Shown: positions 61,975 through 64,000 of the stretch, piece after piece
Layout: every line of letters begins with the position of its first letter
Numbering within the stretch: the first letter of the stretch is position 1
Notes under the pieces: model-generated
Seen by the model: the letters and a program-made list of their open reading frames with translations, nothing else
Database searches by the model: none
Told to the model about the DNA's origin: nothing
Translations under genes and position numbers: made by a program
Assembly (NCBI RefSeq): GCF_023156285.1
Contig: NZ_JAKZAJ010000001.1
Span: forward strand, 806,001 to 870,000
DNA length: 64,000 bases
From: Marinobacter koreensis
Lineage (GTDB): Bacteria > Pseudomonadota > Gammaproteobacteria > Pseudomonadales > Oleiphilaceae
Direction of reading: 5' to 3'

Positions 61975-62718
61975 ATGTCATTGGAAGGTAAGGTGGCACT
62001 GGTTACCGGCGCTACCCGCGGAATTGGAAAGGCCATCGCGTTGGCCCTTGCTGAGCAGGGCGCCGAGGTTGTGGGAACAGCGACCAGCAGCGACGGTGCC
62101 GAAACAATCTCCCGGACACTGGCTGACGCCGGGTTGAAAGGCTACGGCATCGTGATGAACGTGGCAGATCCGGAAAGTATCGAGGCGGGGCTGAAACAGC
62201 TGACGGAAAAATCCGGTGCTCCGCTGATTCTGGTGAATAATGCCGGTATCACCCGCGATAACCTGCTCATGCGGTTGAAAGAAGATGACTGGTCATCGGT
62301 CATTGAAACCAACCTTTCCAGTGTTTATCGCACCAGCAAGGCGGTGTTGCGCGGTATGGCCAAGGCCAAGTGGGGCCGGGTGATCAATGTCAGCTCCGTG
62401 GTGGCGGGCATGGGCAACCCTGGTCAGGGCAATTATTGCGCCGCGAAGGCGGGTGTTGAAGGCTTTACCCGCAGCCTCGCCAAGGAAATGTCCAACCGCG
62501 GAATTACGGCCAATTGCGTCGCGCCGGGATTCATTGACACAGATATGACCAAAAAACTGGACGACAAGCAGCGTGAGGCTATGCTGGAAATCATACCCAC
62601 GGGTCGTCTGGGTAAGCCGGAGGAAGTTGCGGCGGTGGTTGCCTTCCTGGCTTCGGATGCGGCCGGATACGTGACTGGGGAAACCATCCACGTGAACGGC
62701 GGAATGTACATGGGGTGA
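61975..62718 (+). CDS. fabG: 3-oxoacyl-ACP reductase
   Basis: A 247-residue NADPH-dependent SDR, the beta-ketoacyl reductase of fatty acid synthesis. It has TGATRGIGKAIA (about 12-23), NNAGITRDNLLMR (about 87-99), catalytic Ser in INVSSVVA, and YCAAKAG giving Tyr-x-x-x-Lys. The C-terminus VTGETIHVNGGMYMG is typical. AAAGGAGTC precedes the ATG. The 133-bp gap before acpP contains a short inverted repeat (TGCGCAA / TTGCGCA) and probably an acpP promoter. Confidence 0.97.
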   Translation: MSLEGKVALVTGATRGIGKAIALALAEQGAEVVGTATSSDGAETISRTLADAGLKGYGIVMNVADPESIEAGLKQLTEKSGAPLILVNNAGITRDNLLMRLKEDDWSSVIETNLSSVYRTSKAVLRGMAKAKWGRVINVSSVVAGMGNPGQGNYCAAKAGVEGFTRSLAKEMSNRGITANCVAPGFIDTDMTKKLDDKQREAMLEIIPTGRLGKPEEVAAVVAFLASDAAGYVTGETIHVNGGMYMG

Positions 62719-62851
62719 GCCCGATTCGGGGCTCGTGCGCAACGCCTTGTTGCGCAACATGTTTGAATGAGTCCCTGCTTGTTTGCAGGTAGGGTTTAAT
62801 CTAAACTGGCAGCACTTGAGTTGCTTGGTTGACACACAAAGTGAGGACATT

Positions 62852-63085
62852 ATGAGTACAGTTGAAGAGCGCGTGAAGAAGATCGTTTGTGAACAGTTGG
62901 GCGTTAAAGAGTCCGAAGTTCAGAACACATCTTCTTTTGTAGAGGATCTTGGCGCTGACTCACTGGACACTGTTGAGCTGGTTATGGCCCTGGAAGAGGA
63001 ATTCGAAACCGAGATTCCTGACGAAGAAGCCGAGAAGCTGGGCACTGTTCAGGACGCGATCGACTACATCGTCGCGCACACCTGA
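62852..63085 (+). CDS. acpP: Acyl carrier protein
   Basis: A 77-residue acidic carrier protein. The phosphopantetheine attachment Ser is in [19 protein letters not shown] (Ser about 37). GAGG precedes the ATG at 62852; the longer in-frame reading from 62783 runs through the spacer and is rejected. It is followed by a strong terminator, so it can be made in excess over its neighbours. Confidence 0.98.
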   Translation: MSTVEERVKKIVCEQLGVKESEVQNTSSFVEDLGADSLDTVELVMALEEEFETEIPDEEAEKLGTVQDAIDYIVAHT

Positions 63086-63110
63086 TACTCTGCGATTAAG
63101 TAAGCCAGGC

Positions 63111-63150
63111 AAAAAGCCGTCCTTGTGAAAGATCGAGGGACGGCTTTTTT
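63111..63150 (+). terminator. Intrinsic terminator after acpP
   Basis: An 8-bp stem AGCCGTCC / GGACGGCT (63115-63122, 63138-63145) has a 15-nt loop, A5 on the left and six T residues on the right. Confidence 0.85.
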
Positions 63151-63215
63151 ATTGGCTGAAAATCAGGTTCAATCGGCAAGCTATCAATACAGACAAGGAT
63201 CAGGTGCAAGGGGAT

Positions 63216-64000
63216 ATGACTAAGCGACGGGTTGTCATCACAGGCATGGGCATGCTCTCACCGGTGGGTAACGACGTGCAGGCTTCCTGGGCGGCGATCA
63301 AGGCCGGACGCAGCGGGATTGGCATGATCGATCGCTTCGACGCATCCGAGTACAACACCCGGATCGGCGGATCAGTGAAAGACCTGGATCTCAATGCCTA
63401 CCTTTCTCCAAAAGATGCCCGAAAGCTGGACGCCTTTATCCAATATGGATTGATTGCGGCACAGGAAGCAGTTGAAGACAGTGGGCTGGATGATTACGAA
63501 CCGTTGGATCGGGATCGTGTCGGTGTTGCGATCGGTTCCGGAATTGGCGGGCTGGAATTCATCGAGAAGAATGTCATCCAGATGGAGAAGTCCGGTCCCC
63601 GAAAGGTCTCTCCATTCTTTGTTCCTGCGTCGGTGATCAACATGGTCGCGGGCAATACAGCCATCCGGTTCGGTTATCGCGGGCCGAATATTTCGATTGT
63701 TACCGCCTGCACCACCGGAACGCACAACATCGGTTATGCCGCCCGGACCATCGCTTATGGTGATGCGGACGTAATGCTGGCCGGGGGCTCTGAAATGGCG
63801 ACCACCCGGACGGGTGTCGCGGCTTTCTCGGCGGCGCGCGCGCTGTCGACAAGAAACGACGAACCGGAAAAGGCCAGCCGCCCGTGGGATCGTGACCGCG
63901 ATGGCTTTGTGCTCAGCGATGGCGCCGGGGTGCTGGTCCTCGAGGATCTCGAGCACGCCAGGAAGCGCGGAGCAACCATCTACGGTGAAGTGATCGGATT
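63216..64000 (+). CDS. fabF: 3-oxoacyl-ACP synthase II (partial, cut by window end)
   Basis: The first 261 codons of a condensing enzyme. [18 protein letters not shown] at the N-terminus, [13 protein letters not shown], the active-site Cys in [18 protein letters not shown] (about residue 163), and [22 protein letters not shown] are FabF features. ATG at 63216 follows AAGGGG. The catalytic histidines lie beyond the window. FabF elongates acyl chains and, with FabB-type enzymes, shapes unsaturated fatty acid content. It is the last gene of the fab cluster seen here. Confidence 0.96.
   Translation, partial: MTKRRVVITGMGMLSPVGNDVQASWAAIKAGRSGIGMIDRFDASEYNTRIGGSVKDLDLNAYLSPKDARKLDAFIQYGLIAAQEAVEDSGLDDYEPLDRDRVGVAIGSGIGGLEFIEKNVIQMEKSGPRKVSPFFVPASVINMVAGNTAIRFGYRGPNISIVTACTTGTHNIGYAARTIAYGDADVMLAGGSEMATTRTGVAAFSAARALSTRNDEPEKASRPWDRDRDGFVLSDGAGVLVLEDLEHARKRGATIYGEVIG

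Noticed and set aside
62736..62757. Inverted repeat TGCGCAA / TTGCGCA after fabG considered as a terminator
   Set aside because: It lacks a T-run; it could be a processing or regulatory hairpin ahead of acpP, but the sequence does not support more.

Overview
The window reads as a chromosomal segment of a marine gammaproteobacterium, most likely Marinobacter or a close relative. This rests on the moderately high GC content, on protein sequences that recall Marinobacter homologues, and on core gene orders such as rne / rluC-HAD-sppA / maf / yceD-rpmF-plsX-fabD-fabG-acpP-fabF and ppsR / ppsA-rraA. The genus is inferred from memory, not from a search.

Positions 1 to about 27.2 kb are the right-hand 27 kb of a lambdoid-order, HK97-type siphophage prophage; the integrase end lies outside the window to the left. 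The order is: two tandem paralogous repressor genes and a divergent Cro-like gene (1-1124), two small early genes, O-like and P-like replication genes with an iteron-type origin candidate inside the O gene (2214-3561), a Q-type antiterminator with a PR'/tR'-like late promoter and terminator (3551-4027), a lysis cassette of T4-type lysozyme, two small membrane proteins and nested Rz/Rz1 spanins (4040-5431), an HNH nuclease and candidate cos region (5436-5904), small and large terminase, portal, S49 prohead protease and major capsid (5905-11780), head-tail connectors and tail tube (11835-14945), tape measure (15216-18524), and a long distal-tail block with an unusual set of beta-rich and LamG-like proteins (18521-26593). 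A minus-strand DUF4124 secreted-protein gene closes the phage side as a likely cargo gene. The right attachment site probably lies in the noncoding 27037-27408.

From 27.4 kb the sequence is core genome. 27.4-35.3 kb carries an HPP membrane protein, a ROK sugar kinase, an SDR, a large GAF/PAS/GGDEF/EAL protein, an AEC transporter and a solitary znuA behind a strong Zur box. 35.4-37.2 kb is gltX followed by tRNA-Ala(GGC) and tRNA-Glu(TTC). 37.2-45.8 kb holds a two-domain 6-pyruvoyl-tetrahydropterin-synthase-like gene, a MobA-like nucleotidyltransferase, a membrane-anchored response regulator, a PEGA/MORN protein, a small membrane protein and a PreP-type M16 protease. 44.9-48.9 kb is the ppsR/ppsA control pair plus rraA. 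48.9-51.8 kb carries PilZ, SH3/YgiM-like, YciI, PHP and UPF0149 genes. 51.8-55.6 kb is rne with a leader of about 530 nt. 55.6-64 kb is the rluC-to-fabF fatty acid and cell-envelope cluster, with fabF cut by the window end.

The most noteworthy signals are the 12-bp iterons in two clusters that keep their DNA sequence while being read in different reading frames, the tandem repressor duplication with operator-like repeats, the compositional and domain mosaic of the tail-tip genes, and the apparent fusion of two head-completion domains.
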